In this document: piece by piece, positions 1 through 9,154 of the stretch
Layout of the letters: the number at the start of each line of letters is the position of its first letter
Position numbering within the stretch: position 1 is the stretch's first letter
Origin: Microvirga rosea
GTDB taxonomy: Bacteria > Pseudomonadota > Alphaproteobacteria > Rhizobiales > Beijerinckiaceae
DNA: 64,000 bases
Assembly: GCF_020595095.1 (NCBI RefSeq)
Contig: NZ_JAJDOP010000002.1
Coordinates: forward strand, 496,001 to 560,000
Reading direction: 5' to 3'
The notes under the pieces: generated by a model
What the model saw: the letters and a program-made list of their open reading frames with translations, nothing else
Told to the model about the DNA's origin: nothing
Database searches by the model: none
Program-made: the position numbers and the translations under genes

Positions 1-527
1 TTGCGCATGCGGATGCACCCGGACGAGACCGCTTGGCCGATCTTCTCAGGCTCGTTGGTGCCATGGATGCGGTAAAGCGTGTCCTTGTTGCCGTCGAACA
101 GATAGAGGGCCCGAGCGCCCAGAGGATTCTCCGGTCCGCCCTTCGTGAAACGCACGTGCGGCCAGCGGGCCTTCATTTCCGCCGGAGGATTCCAGTCCGG
201 CCACTCGGCCTTGCGGGCAATGCGCGCGGTTCCGGTCCAGCCATAGGCCTCGTCCCCGACGGCGACGCCATAACGGATCACCTTCTTGCCCGGCAGCACG
301 TAATAAAGATACCGCTCCTTCGTATCGACCACGATGGTGCCGGGCGCTTCACCGGTCGGATCGTCCATCTGGTAGCGTGCGTAGCGCGGCTCTTCCTGGG
401 CTTTCGGCACCAGCGCCATCCATTCGGCGTCACGGGAGGAAACCTCCGGATCGGGAACGCCTTTGAAGGTGCACCCGGCAAGGGCCGTGGTGGCAATGAC
501 AAGGAGAGTCAGGGGGGAAAGGCGCAT
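1..527 (-). CDS. L,D-transpeptidase lipoprotein (C-terminus off window)
   Basis: The minus frame is open from an ATG at 527 to the window edge, giving about 175 residues without the end of the catalytic domain. The N-terminus is a lipoprotein signal (MRLSPLTLLVIATTALAGC, lipobox LAGC), so the mature protein should be a periplasmic lipoprotein. The YkuD-type fold is shown by GTIVVDTKERYLYYV, then HGTNEP and the catalytic SSGCIRMRN at the edge. Such enzymes make 3-3 peptidoglycan crosslinks or attach proteins to peptidoglycan. It is a paralogue of the gene at 61919-62569, with the same PENPLGARALYL block. The gene is cut by the window, so the family call is firm but the full length is unknown. 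Confidence 0.9.
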   Translation of the reverse strand, partial: MRLSPLTLLVIATTALAGCTFKGVPDPEVSSRDAEWMALVPKAQEEPRYARYQMDDPTGEAPGTIVVDTKERYLYYVLPGKKVIRYGVAVGDEAYGWTGTARIARKAEWPDWNPPAEMKARWPHVRFTKGGPENPLGARALYLFDGNKDTLYRIHGTNEPEKIGQAVSSGCIRMR

Positions 528-736
528 GGTCGGAGCTCTCGTCCGGCTTGAGAAGCCGTTTTGATAACGCGGCAGTAAATTAAAAGTCCCATACCCCATT
601 GGGGCGATTCGCCAACCATGCCACGGCTTTTATCGAAAGGGTGTTGCAGCACAACAACATAGACACATGCTGTTGCGGCTGCGACACTGATGACCTCGCC
701 ATCGCCGTCCTGCCTTCAGAGTTTTCGTGTTCCCGC

Positions 737-1678
737 ATGACCACCCTCTACGTCACACATCCAGCCGCCCTCGACCATCAGACCCCTCTCGGCCATCCCG
801 AGCGTCCCGAGCGCATCCGGGCCATCGAGGGCGTTCTTGAAAAGGAGAGGTTCGCGTCCCTGATCCGGGAGCAGGCGCCGATGGCCGAGATGGAAAGCCT
901 CGTACTGGCTCACCCGGAGCATCACGTGGTCGGAATCCGCGACATGGCACCCCGGGAGGGACTGGTGCGGATCGACGAGGACACCGTGATGTCCCCCGGC
1001 ACCTACGAGGCGGCCCTGCGCGGCGCGGGCGGGGCCGTGCTGGCGGTGGACGAGGTCATGGAGGGGCGGGTTGCCAACGCCTTCGTGGCCATGCGTCCTC
1101 CCGGGCACCATGCGGAGCGGACCCGCGCCATGGGCTTCTGCTTCTTCAACAATGCGGCGATCGCAGCCCGCCACGCCCAGCGCCGCCACGGTGCGGAGCG
1201 CGTGGCGATCTTCGATTGGGACGTCCACCACGGAAACGGAACACAAGACATTTTCTGGCGCGACGGCAGCGTCATGTACTGCTCCACGCACGAGATGCCG
1301 CTCTATCCCGGCACGGGGGCCGCCTCCGAGCAGGGCGAACAGGGGACCATCGTCAACGCGCCGCTTGCAACGGGAAGCGACGGCGGCGTCTTCCGGGAAG
1401 CGGTGGAGACCGTCATCCTGCCTCGGATCGAGGCCTTCAGGCCGGATCTGCTCATCATCTCGGCCGGGTTCGACGCCCATTGGCGCGATCCCCTCGCCAG
1501 CCTCAATCTCACGGAAACGGACTTTGCCTGGGCAACCCGCAAAATGATGGATCTGGCTGACCGGACCTGCGGCGGCAAGCTCGTGTCCGTCCTCGAGGGG
1601 GGCTATGACCTGGAGGGCCTGTCCAAGTCGACGGCCGCCCATATGGATGCCCTGATGGGCCGGGACGTGCGATCCTAG
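737..1678 (+). CDS. Histone deacetylase superfamily hydrolase
   Basis: This is a zinc amidohydrolase of the arginase/deacetylase fold, 313 residues. Bacterial members deacetylate acetyl-polyamines or acetyl-lysine; the substrate here is unknown. The whole family core is present: the His-His pair in RPPGHHAER (His124/His125), GFCFFNN, the metal-binding FDWDVHHGNGTQ, and SAGFDAHWRDPLASL. The ATG at 737 (MTTLYVTHP) is chosen because family members begin just before YxTHP; the open frame reaches back to a TTG at 599, but that stretch is Cys-rich and unlike the family. No strong ribosome binding site is visible. Its stop codon overlaps the stop of the convergent gene at 1675. Confidence 0.9.
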   Translation: MTTLYVTHPAALDHQTPLGHPERPERIRAIEGVLEKERFASLIREQAPMAEMESLVLAHPEHHVVGIRDMAPREGLVRIDEDTVMSPGTYEAALRGAGGAVLAVDEVMEGRVANAFVAMRPPGHHAERTRAMGFCFFNNAAIAARHAQRRHGAERVAIFDWDVHHGNGTQDIFWRDGSVMYCSTHEMPLYPGTGAASEQGEQGTIVNAPLATGSDGGVFREAVETVILPRIEAFRPDLLIISAGFDAHWRDPLASLNLTETDFAWATRKMMDLADRTCGGKLVSVLEGGYDLEGLSKSTAAHMDALMGRDVRS

Positions 1679-2982
1679 AGCACCGCACCGGCCAGCTGCC
1701 GGGTCAAGACCGAGAGCTTGCGCAGGAGTTCGCCCAAAGCGACGGTTCGAACGCCTGCGGCCACCACCAGGACGGCGAGCGCAGGGAAAGGCTCGCCCGC
1801 GAGCGCGAGAACCGCCGCCACGGCGCTCCCCGCAAGCGCCAGAACCTGGATCGCCACGAGACGCCGCTGCTGCGGGAAGAGAACGCAGGCATCGTTCAAA
1901 GGCCCGCCGAGCGCCAGGAAAAGCTGAAATGCGGCAATGGCGGGAAGGACGGATTCCAGTCCGGCGAATTTCGTGCCCGCCAGATAAGGATCGGCGACGA
2001 GCAGGGCCGCCGCCATGGCGAGGAACCCGAGACCGACCGGCAGGACGAAGACCAGCATCAGGCGGCGCCCGAAAAGAGCCCCAGCCCGCTCGTCCGTCGG
2101 GCGCAGCCAATGAAGGAAGATCGGCGACGCCGTCGCGGCGACGATCTGCGACGGCACGTCGAAAATCCGGTAGGCCAGGGCTGCGTGCCCGGCCAGGGCC
2201 GCCTGTCCCGTCAGGGGCATGATCAGAAGCGGCGACATCACGAAGGCGAGCGAGAGAAACGAACTCGGCAGGTTGTAGAGGGGAAGGGTTTTTCGCTGCA
2301 CCGCGAGTTCGCGGAAGTCCGACAAGGACCAGCCCCGTTTCACTTCGCCCGCATGGTGTCGCCCTCGCCACGCCAGATACGCAACGCCGCTGGCGTGCCC
2401 GGCAATGTCGGCCACGGCGAAGGCCACGGCGTCGTCGGGAGACGCCAGGGCAGCGACCAGCAGAACGAGGGGCTGGCAGATCGACTGGATCAGAGACGCG
2501 CGCCCGAGAGCCTTGAAGTCTCCGTCCCGGTTCATCCGCCCGAAGGCGAGGCGCAGGAGGCCGCGCATGAGAATGGAGAGCGGCAGAAGCGAAGCGAGCG
2601 TCTCCGGCACGAGCCCGGCCGTGCCGCATGCAATCGCCAGCATCGAGAACAGGAGCCAGAGGGGCGCCCCGAGAGCCAGGCACAGGCGCAGGGCGAGACC
2701 GGCCTCCTCCTGCGTCCGGGCGGAGATGATGGCGGCATCGAAGCGCAGGAAGAGCGCCATGGCCGCGAGGGACGCGACAGTCTGAAAGACTCCGAAGGTC
2801 GCGAAGGCGTGCACATCCACCAGCCAGAGCGCGACCACGAGGCTGATGACCGACATGCTCCGCGCGCCCACCAGGCGCAGGGCCAGGCGAACGGCCTCAT
2901 ACCCGACGCGGCCGCGAGCGATGTGTCGGAAAGTCTGCCAGAGCGTTCGTCCGAAGCGAACGTTGGTTGCCGTCAGCGACAT
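1675..2982 (-). CDS. Polytopic flippase-like membrane protein (MOP/Wzx type)
   Basis: The product has 435 residues with about 12-14 hydrophobic segments and short loops, like O-antigen or polysaccharide flippases of the MOP superfamily. It contains an internal YNLPSSFLSLAFVMSPLLIMPLTG stretch of the type seen near the middle of such proteins. It probably moves a lipid-linked sugar or another lipid across the inner membrane, but there are no glycosyltransferases beside it. The ATG at 2982 has a GAGG 8 nt upstream; the ATG at 2988 is possible but its spacing is only 2 nt. The frame stays open further upstream but that part is hydrophilic and not family-like. The gene converges on the deacetylase gene with a 4-nt CTAG overlap that supplies both stops. 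Confidence 0.72.
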   Translation of the reverse strand: MSLTATNVRFGRTLWQTFRHIARGRVGYEAVRLALRLVGARSMSVISLVVALWLVDVHAFATFGVFQTVASLAAMALFLRFDAAIISARTQEEAGLALRLCLALGAPLWLLFSMLAIACGTAGLVPETLASLLPLSILMRGLLRLAFGRMNRDGDFKALGRASLIQSICQPLVLLVAALASPDDAVAFAVADIAGHASGVAYLAWRGRHHAGEVKRGWSLSDFRELAVQRKTLPLYNLPSSFLSLAFVMSPLLIMPLTGQAALAGHAALAYRIFDVPSQIVAATASPIFLHWLRPTDERAGALFGRRLMLVFVLPVGLGFLAMAAALLVADPYLAGTKFAGLESVLPAIAAFQLFLALGGPLNDACVLFPQQRRLVAIQVLALAGSAVAAVLALAGEPFPALAVLVVAAGVRTVALGELLRKLSVLTRQLAGAVL

Positions 2983-3092
2983 CCACATGTCCTCGACCGG
3001 CGCGGAGAGGAATGCCACGCACCGGCACGATGATTCGCGTTGCAAGGAAGCCGCTGACCGGCGGGAACGCCGGAGAGGCCTACGAGGGCGCC

Positions 3093-4178
3093 TTAGTGAT
3101 CGAGGGATTCTTCTGCGAGAAGCTCGATTCCAAAGCCACTGAGACCCACGTAAGACCTGCTTGATGTGGCAAGATTGCGGATGGAGGCAACGCCGAGGTC
3201 CTTGAGGATCTGCGCACCGAGACCGATTTCGCGCCACTGGCTCGACCGCATCGCCTCGGAGGCGGTCTCCTCGCTGTCGGAGAGATTGGTGGTCGGAACG
3301 CCGGCCGTGCCGTCCCGCAGGTACACCAGAACGCCCCGTCCCTCTTCGGCGAACCGCCGCAGCGCGGCCGCGATCGTCCTGCCGCCCTCGAAGACGTCGG
3401 TGAGCGCATTGGCGCGATGCAGGCGCACGGGAATGTTGGTGCCGTCGCCGATCCGGCCATGCACCAGCGCCATGTGCTGCACGCTGTCGAAGGGCGTCGA
3501 ATAGGCATAGCCGGTGAACTTGCCCCACTCCGTGTCGACCGGGAAGGTCGCGATGCGCTCGACGAGCTTCTCACGCGCTTGGCGATAGGCGATGAGATCG
3601 GCGACCGAAATGCGCTTCAACCCATGCTTTTCCGCAAAAGCCGCGATCTGCTCACCCTTCATGACGGTGCCGTCATCGTTGGCGAGTTCGCAAATGACAC
3701 CGACGGGCGGCAGACCGGCGAGCTTGCAGAGATCCACCGCCGCTTCCGTGTGACCGGAGCGCATCAGAACGCCGCCGTCCTTCGCCACGAGCGGGAACAC
3801 GTGGCCGGGACGCACGAAATCCCCTGCCCCCATGTTGTTGTTGGCGAGCGCCCGCACCGTATTGGTGCGCTGCTCGGCGGAGATGCCGGTGGTCAATCCA
3901 TGCTTCACGTCCACGGTAACCGTGAAGGCCGTTCCGAGAGGTGCATCGTTGCTGGCGACCATCGGGTCGAGACGCAGGCGCCGCGCCTCGGCGGCGGTCA
4001 CCGGCGCGCAGACGATGCCGCAGGTGTTGCGGATGATGAAGGCCATCTTCTCCGGAGTGCAGAGAGATGCGGCGACGATCAGGTCGCCCTCGTTCTCGCG
4101 GTCGTCGTCGTCCGTGACGATCACGATCTCACCACGGGCGAAAGCCTCGATGGCCTCGGTCACGCTATGGCTCGTCAT
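3093..4178 (-). CDS. ribB: 3,4-dihydroxy-2-butanone-4-phosphate synthase with degenerate GTP cyclohydrolase II domain
   Basis: This riboflavin-pathway enzyme converts ribulose 5-phosphate to 3,4-dihydroxy-2-butanone 4-phosphate. The N-terminal 205 residues hold the RibB signatures TDDDDRENEGDL and RSGHTEAAVDL. The C-terminal 150 residues align with GTP cyclohydrolase II, but the zinc motif is gone: where RibA has a C...CDC cluster, this protein reads VRLHRANALTDVFEGGRTI with no cysteine. The second domain should therefore not be an active cyclohydrolase. A good AAAGGA site lies 7 nt before the ATG. It follows aroC by 50 nt on the same strand and is probably cotranscribed. No FMN riboswitch is apparent in that short gap. 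Confidence 0.93.
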   Translation of the reverse strand: MTSHSVTEAIEAFARGEIVIVTDDDDRENEGDLIVAASLCTPEKMAFIIRNTCGIVCAPVTAAEARRLRLDPMVASNDAPLGTAFTVTVDVKHGLTTGISAEQRTNTVRALANNNMGAGDFVRPGHVFPLVAKDGGVLMRSGHTEAAVDLCKLAGLPPVGVICELANDDGTVMKGEQIAAFAEKHGLKRISVADLIAYRQAREKLVERIATFPVDTEWGKFTGYAYSTPFDSVQHMALVHGRIGDGTNIPVRLHRANALTDVFEGGRTIAAALRRFAEEGRGVLVYLRDGTAGVPTTNLSDSEETASEAMRSSQWREIGLGAQILKDLGVASIRNLATSSRSYVGLSGFGIELLAEESLDH

Positions 4179-4228
4179 GGCAAATCCTTTAAGCCCGGCT
4201 CACCGGGAAGTTCCGTTGGGACATTGTC

Positions 4229-5341
4229 TTACTTGACCGGCCAGCCGAAGCCATCCCCCACCTGCGCGCGGTGACGCAAGAACTGGTCTGCCAAAACGCA
4301 AGCCACCATCGCTTCGCCCACTGGAACGGCACGGATGCCGACGCACGGATCGTGACGTCCCTTCGTGAGGACCTCCGCCTCCGCGCCGGAGCGGGTCACG
4401 CTGGCGCGCGGGGTCAAGATCGACGAGGTCGGCTTCACGGCGAAACGGCACACGAGGGGTTGGCCGGTCGAGATGCCGCCGAGGACTCCGCCCGCATGGT
4501 TCGACAGAAACGTCGGTGCTCCCGTATTGCCGGGACGCATTTCATCGGCGTTTTCCTCGCCCCGGAGAGCAGCGGCCGCGAAGCCGTCGCCGATCTCGAC
4601 GCCCTTGACCGCGTTGATGGACATGAGCGCCGCGGCCAATTCGGAATCGAGCTTGCCGTAGATCGGCGCGCCGAGTCCCGCCGGCACGCCTTCCGCCACG
4701 ATTTCGATCACCGCGCCGATCGACGAGCCTTCCTTGCGCAGGCCGTCGAGGTAACCCTCGTAGAAGGCCGCCGCCTCCGCATCGGGGGAGAAGAACGGGT
4801 TGCGGGCAACCTCGTCCCAATCCCAGCGGTCCCGGTTGATCGGGTGCGGCCCCATCTGCACCAGGGCGCCGCGGATGGTCACCCCCGGCAGGATCTTGCG
4901 GGCGACGGCTCCCGCGGCCACACGGGCCGCCGTCTCGCGGGCCGAGGAGCGCCCGCCACCGCGGTAATCGCGGATGCCGTACTTCACGTCATAGGTGAAG
5001 TCCGCATGGCCCGGCCTGTAGGTTTCCTTGATCTCGGAATAATCCTTCGAGCGCTGATCCACGTTCTCGATCATGAGGGCGATCGGAGTGCCGGTCGTCA
5101 CCTGCTGACCCGTCCGCTCGTCAACGAAGACCCCGGAGAGGATTTTAACCTGATCGGGCTCCTGACGCTGGGTTGTGAAGCGTGATTGCCCGGGCCTGCG
5201 CCGGTCGAGTTCCGCCTGGATCTCGGAAACGTCGAGAGGGATTCTCGGCGGGCAGCCGTCGATGACGCAGCCGAGGGCGGGCCCATGGCTTTCGCCGAAG
5301 GTGGTGACGCGGAAAAGATGACCGAAGGTGTTATGGGACAT
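4229..5341 (-). CDS. aroC: Chorismate synthase
   Basis: AroC removes phosphate from 5-enolpyruvylshikimate 3-phosphate to give chorismate, the branch point for Phe, Tyr, Trp and folate; it needs reduced FMN. The 370 residues start with the family N-terminus [20 protein letters not shown] and contain [29 protein letters not shown] and the C-terminal [17 protein letters not shown]. Length is normal for the bacterial enzyme. The ATG at 5341 has no convincing ribosome binding site but agrees with the family start. It is followed by ribB and preceded by a small secreted protein gene. Confidence 0.97.
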   Translation of the reverse strand: MSHNTFGHLFRVTTFGESHGPALGCVIDGCPPRIPLDVSEIQAELDRRRPGQSRFTTQRQEPDQVKILSGVFVDERTGQQVTTGTPIALMIENVDQRSKDYSEIKETYRPGHADFTYDVKYGIRDYRGGGRSSARETAARVAAGAVARKILPGVTIRGALVQMGPHPINRDRWDWDEVARNPFFSPDAEAAAFYEGYLDGLRKEGSSIGAVIEIVAEGVPAGLGAPIYGKLDSELAAALMSINAVKGVEIGDGFAAAALRGEENADEMRPGNTGAPTFLSNHAGGVLGGISTGQPLVCRFAVKPTSSILTPRASVTRSGAEAEVLTKGRHDPCVGIRAVPVGEAMVACVLADQFLRHRAQVGDGFGWPVK

Positions 5342-5495
5342 GGCACTATCTGACGTTCAGCGCCTCTTAAGACCAAAGCGCCGAGGTGTCACGCGCCGCG
5401 TATGCGACGGCCCGGCCGACGGTGACCGCGCCCGCCCACGCACGGACGCGCCGCGCAACGGGGCAGCGCCAGGTCCGGCGGAAGACTGAGGGCCG

Positions 5496-5885
5496 CTATT
5501 CCACCCTGATGCGGTAGGTGTAAGTGAGGATTGTCGGCGGATTGAGGTCGTTCGAGCGCCACGGCACGTCCAGAACGACTTCGTCGAGCCCCTTGAAGCC
5601 CTTCTTGGGGGTGTAGACATAGGCAAGCCCTCGGACGCGCTTTCCGGGGCATCGCGAGTCCTTGCCCATCTCCTGCTCGTGGGGAATGAGCTGGATGCTG
5701 CCGTTGGCCGGCGCCTGACGCACCTTCACGTCGGGAACCTCGGCGGAATAACAGGTATCGACCTCGTAGCTCAGGAAGCCGCCGATCGCGGACCGCGTAT
5801 TGGCCTTCACCGTCTTGTCCAAAGTCTCGGCCGAAACGGACGTGGCCACCAATGCCGTGAGGGCCAGAACCGACGCGATCCTCAT
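5496..5885 (-). CDS. Small secreted protein, function unknown
   Basis: The product has 129 residues and a clear Sec signal peptide (MRIASVLALTALVATSVSAET), with a cleavage site likely after VSA. The mature part contains two cysteines (DTCYSAEVPD and KDSRCPGKR), probably a disulfide, and ends in beta-rich sequence (TYTYRIRVE). The stretch PANGSIQLIP...AYVYTPKKGFKGLDEV resembles repeats of extracellular Ig-like/cadherin-type domains, where YTP..GFKGxD is common, so a single small beta-sandwich is plausible. The ATG at 5885 has AGGAG about 8 nt upstream. It lies between the phosphatase and aroC on the same strand. No function is assigned. Confidence 0.8.
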   Translation of the reverse strand: MRIASVLALTALVATSVSAETLDKTVKANTRSAIGGFLSYEVDTCYSAEVPDVKVRQAPANGSIQLIPHEQEMGKDSRCPGKRVRGLAYVYTPKKGFKGLDEVVLDVPWRSNDLNPPTILTYTYRIRVE

Positions 5886-5957
5886 CACCGGATCTCCTTT
5901 TGCTACAGAATAGCAAAAAGAGCATATTTTCCTTGGCGGCACAATGGCCAAGCTTCG

Positions 5958-6545
5958 TCACGCCCAGCGGTGGTTGCGCCCCTCGATCACGAGGATCTTG
6001 CCCTGCCAGATGTCGATGCTGGCGGCATGGCGGGTCGAGACGCCGCAAGCCACGGCCAGGAAGGCCCGGGCGACACCGCCGTGGGCGACGAGCGCCGTGT
6101 CCCGGGTCAGGCCATCGAGAATCGGCCGGACCCGGTCGGCGAGCATCGCGTAACTTTCTCCGCCCCCGGGCGGGGCGTAGTTCCACTTGTCCCGCTCCCG
6201 CAAGGCGGCCAGCTGCGGCTCCAGCTTGCGGACTTCCTTCCAGGTCAGGCCCTCCCAGGCCCCGAAGGTCAACTCGATGAGCCGCTCGTCGAGCCGGTAA
6301 TAATCCGGGTAGAGCCCCATGGCCTCACGCATGCGCTCCATGGTCTCCCGCGTGCGCAGCATGGGACTGGCGACATAATCCAGGTCCTCCACGTGCGGCA
6401 CGAGGGCCTGGAGGCGGCGCCCCGCCTCCTCCGCCTGAACGCGGCCGACATCGTTGAGCGGGATGTCCCGCTGCCCTTGGAGCCGTCCTTCGACGTTCCA
6501 GTCGGTCTCGCCGTGGCGAATGAAGTAGATCGTCGGACGGCTCAC
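5958..6545 (-). CDS. Histidine phosphatase family protein
   Basis: This is a 195-residue member of the phosphoglycerate-mutase-like phosphatase family. It carries the catalytic RHGETDWN (His phosphorylated during catalysis), ASPMLRTRET, and the second His in VAHGGVARAF. Its substrate cannot be told from sequence; it is probably a phosphatase and not a glycolytic mutase, since it is shorter than GpmA. The start is a GTG at 6545, only 2 nt after the fabI stop, so the two are translationally coupled. Confidence 0.9.
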   Translation of the reverse strand: MSRPTIYFIRHGETDWNVEGRLQGQRDIPLNDVGRVQAEEAGRRLQALVPHVEDLDYVASPMLRTRETMERMREAMGLYPDYYRLDERLIELTFGAWEGLTWKEVRKLEPQLAALRERDKWNYAPPGGGESYAMLADRVRPILDGLTRDTALVAHGGVARAFLAVACGVSTRHAASIDIWQGKILVIEGRNHRWA

Positions 6546-6547
6546 GA

Positions 6548-7372
6548 TCAGTCTTTATCGAGGGAAAGATCCGGGGCCTCGGGGTTCTTCATGCCGACCA
6601 CGTGATAGCCGGCATCCACGTGCAGGATCTCGCCGGTCATCCCGCGCGACATGTCCGACACGAGGTAGGCGGCGGTTTCGCCGACTTCCTCGATGGTCAC
6701 GGTGCGCCGCAGGGGCGAATTGTACTCGTTCCATTTGAGGATGTAGCGGAAATCCCCGATGCCGGACGCGGCGAGCGTCTTGATCGGCCCTGCGGAAATC
6801 GCGTTGACGCGGATATTCTGCGGGCCCAGATCCGCCGCGAGATAGCGGACCGACGCTTCGAGGGCCGCCTTGGCGACGCCCATCACGTTGTAGTGCGGCA
6901 TCCACTTTTCGGCGCCGTAATAGGTGAGCGTCAGGAGCGATCCGCCCTGCGTCATCAGCTTCTCGGCCCGCTGGGCGATGGCCGTGAAGGAATAGCAGGA
7001 GATCAGGAGCGACTTGGAGAAGTTGCCCTCGCTCGTTTCCACGTAGCGGCCCGTCAGCTCGTCCTTGTCGGAAAAGGCGATGCAATGAACCACGAAATCG
7101 ATGGAGCCCCAGAGCTTCTCGATCTCGCCGAAGACCGCGTCGATCGTCGCGCCGTCCGTCACGTCGCAATGGCCGACGACCGCGGCGTCCAGCTCCTTGG
7201 CCAGGGGCTCGACCCGCTTCTTCAGGGCTTCGCCCTGGTAGGTGAATGCCAGTTCGGCCCCGTGCTTACGGGCCGCCTGCGCGATGCCCCAGGCGATCGA
7301 CCGATTGTTCGCAACCCCCATGATCAAGCCGCGCTTTCCGGCCAGGATGCCGGGCGCCGTTGTCTCTGCCAT
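6548..7372 (-). CDS. fabI: Enoyl-[acyl-carrier-protein] reductase (NADH), FabI
   Basis: FabI reduces trans-2-enoyl-ACP in the last step of each fatty-acid elongation round. The 274 residues show the FabI-type cofactor site GVANNRSIAWGIA, the Tyr161-x6-Lys168 catalytic pair in YNVMGVAKAAL, and RVNAISAGPIKTLAASGI. The FabI-specific Tyr is also present in LTYYGAEKWMP. The ATG has AAGGTG just upstream. It begins a two-gene unit with the phosphatase; DnaJ-like and lipoprotein genes lie upstream on the same strand. Confidence 0.97.
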   Translation of the reverse strand: MAETTAPGILAGKRGLIMGVANNRSIAWGIAQAARKHGAELAFTYQGEALKKRVEPLAKELDAAVVGHCDVTDGATIDAVFGEIEKLWGSIDFVVHCIAFSDKDELTGRYVETSEGNFSKSLLISCYSFTAIAQRAEKLMTQGGSLLTLTYYGAEKWMPHYNVMGVAKAALEASVRYLAADLGPQNIRVNAISAGPIKTLAASGIGDFRYILKWNEYNSPLRRTVTIEEVGETAAYLVSDMSRGMTGEILHVDAGYHVVGMKNPEAPDLSLDKD

Positions 7373-7436
7373 GAATCACCTTAAAATCGTCGCTGGACAC
7401 GTCGAAACGATGGCTTCTTAACCGACACAGTGGCCA

Positions 7437-7464
7437 GGGGGAAGAGACCTCAGGGCCTTCCCCC
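7437..7464. other. Perfect hairpin between the DnaJ-like gene and fabI
   Basis: GGGGGAAG (7437-7444) and CTTCCCCC (7457-7464) are perfect 8-nt inverted arms around a 12-nt loop, in the 180-bp gap upstream of fabI. Neither strand has a T-run after it, so it is not a standard intrinsic terminator. On the minus strand it would lie in the 3' region of the DnaJ-like transcript or the fabI leader. Function is unknown. Confidence 0.4.
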
Positions 7465-7552
7465 GGTAATTGCGCGGCTCACGAACCGGGAGGCCCTGCC
7501 TGCAAGCCTGCCTCAAGGCTGCCTTTCGGCGAGGCCGGTCCCTCGCTGAAAC

Positions 7553-8500
7553 CTAGCTCGCCTTCGCGGACCGGCGCTTGCGGGCATAGTCCATCAGGTC
7601 CTCGTCCACCACCTCCGGCAGCTTGATCTCGACGGTCGCCAGCAGGTCCCCGACTCCGCTCTTGTCGGGCAGCCCCTTGCCGCGCAGGCGGAAGGTACGC
7701 CCGGAATTCGTCAGGGGCGGGATCGTCATCTCGACGGCTCCCTTGAGGGTCGGGATCCGGATCGTTCCCCCGAGGACGGCCTCCTCGATCTCGACCGGGA
7801 TCCGGATGCGCAGGTTCGACCCCTCGGCCGTGAAACGGTCGTGAGGCGCGAATTTGATGGTCAGGAGCGCATCGCCCGGATCGATCCCGGGGGCTCCCTG
7901 CCCCAAACCGCGAAGCCGGATCACCTGACCGTCCGCAACCCCCTTGGGGATCACCACATCCACGTCGCGTCCGGTCGGGAGCTTGAGGCGCTTCTTGGCC
8001 TCGCTCGCCACTTCCTCAAGGGTGACCGTGAGGGTCGCGCCGACATCGTCGCCTTTCTGCTGCGGCTTGGCACGGGTCCGCCGGCCCCCTTCGGATGCGG
8101 ACCGAAAAGCTTCTCCGAAGATCTGCGAAAAAACGTCGTCGCCCGCGTCGGCGGCGCCCCCGCGAGCCCCTCGCCGCCCTCCGAACGGACCGCCCGCGCT
8201 GAAGTTGAATCCGAAATCCTCGGGCCTTGCCCCTCCGCCTCCGCGCCCTCCGAAGCCCTCGAAACCCTGAAAGCGCGGCTTTCCTTCCGCGTCGATCTCG
8301 CCGCGGTCGAACTGGGCGCGCTTTTGCGTATCGCCGAGAATTTCATAGGCCGAATTGATTTCTGCGAACTTGTCCTTGGCCTTCGGATCATCCGCGTTGC
8401 GGTCGGGGTGATAGGTCTTGGCCAGCTTGCGGAAGGCCTTTTTGATATCCGCCTCGCTCGCGGTGCGAGGCACACCGAGAATGTCGTATGGGTTACGCAT
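7553..8500 (-). CDS. DnaJ C-terminal domain protein (CbpA-like Hsp40 without zinc finger)
   Basis: This is an Hsp40 co-chaperone of 315 residues. The J domain is at residues 1-70 ([35 protein letters not shown], with the HPD motif). A Gly/Phe-rich linker follows ([16 protein letters not shown]), then the substrate-binding C-terminal beta domains ([45 protein letters not shown]). There is no CxxCxGxG zinc-finger block, so it is CbpA/DjlA-class and not the main DnaJ. The ATG at 8500 matches the J-domain start; an ATG at 8512 would add four residues. It lies upstream of fabI on the same strand. Confidence 0.92.
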   Translation of the reverse strand: MRNPYDILGVPRTASEADIKKAFRKLAKTYHPDRNADDPKAKDKFAEINSAYEILGDTQKRAQFDRGEIDAEGKPRFQGFEGFGGRGGGGARPEDFGFNFSAGGPFGGRRGARGGAADAGDDVFSQIFGEAFRSASEGGRRTRAKPQQKGDDVGATLTVTLEEVASEAKKRLKLPTGRDVDVVIPKGVADGQVIRLRGLGQGAPGIDPGDALLTIKFAPHDRFTAEGSNLRIRIPVEIEEAVLGGTIRIPTLKGAVEMTIPPLTNSGRTFRLRGKGLPDKSGVGDLLATVEIKLPEVVDEDLMDYARKRRSAKAS

Positions 8501-8629
8501 CGTGAAATCCATCAGCCGTCGAATTGGGGGCGGTCGGGCGCAGGAATCGCCGCCCACCGGCTCTCCCGACCATATGGGGAAGTGTTGCGCGTTTGCAACG
8601 GCCGCGACGGACCGAGGCAGCTTCAAGGC

Positions 8630-9055
8630 TCAGCTTTTGGCGACCTTGGCCGGCTTGAGATCCTTGATCTCCCATTCGCCGCCGGAAGGCCGGCAGGCGC
8701 TCCCCTCCAGAGAATGGGGTGCGGACCCCGTCACTTGCGCGGAGAACGCGCGGCAGATCTCGTCGTTCTTGACGAAGGGAGGACTGGTCGGGGCGAAGAC
8801 GCCCTTATGGGAGGTGTCGGGATTGTCCCATGAGACCTGGGTGCCTGCCCCCTGCGGATCGAGAGCGACGCCGAGCGCCGCCTTGGCCCGGCGCCAGTCT
8901 TCCTCGTTGAGATCCGGCGACAGCGGAGAAATGGCGGTCTTCGGGGCAACCGAGCCCGTCGCCTGCGGCTCCTCCTCATGGTAGCCGGCGAGGCCATAGG
9001 TGAAGCTGCAGCCACCGGTGCTCAGGGCCATCAGGGCGACAGCCGCGATTTTCAT
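8630..9055 (-). CDS. Surface-antigen-like lipoprotein (RT0821/Lpp0805 type)
   Basis: The product has 141 residues. MKIAAVALMALSTGGC is a lipoprotein signal, so the protein is predicted to be lipid-anchored in the periplasm or outer membrane. The C-terminal half matches, from memory of the family, the RT0821-type surface protein pattern: KAALGVALDPQGAGTQVSWDNPDT, then ICRAFSAQV and GSACRPSGGEWEI with two conserved cysteines. The ATG at 9055 is chosen because it places the lipobox correctly; an upstream extension to 9139 is basic and unlikely. It is divergent from pdxH with a 99-bp gap. The function of the family is unknown. Confidence 0.8.
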   Translation of the reverse strand: MKIAAVALMALSTGGCSFTYGLAGYHEEEPQATGSVAPKTAISPLSPDLNEEDWRRAKAALGVALDPQGAGTQVSWDNPDTSHKGVFAPTSPPFVKNDEICRAFSAQVTGSAPHSLEGSACRPSGGEWEIKDLKPAKVAKS

Positions 9056-9154
9056 CGCTTCGCGCAGGAGGACGTCTGATCTATAACGGCGCGCATCGGC
9101 CTTCATGCGGCGGCGGTCTCCCGGAACGAAATTCGTCACACACAGGATAAAGCC

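Noticed and set aside
544..562. CGGCTT/AAGCCG hairpin followed by TTTT
   Set aside because: It lies upstream of the minus-strand transpeptidase, and no plus-strand gene ends there, so a terminator role has no partner.
599..736. N-terminal extension of the deacetylase from TTG 599
   Set aside because: The added 46 residues (with CCCGCDTDD) are not family-like, and ATG 737 starts exactly where the fold begins.
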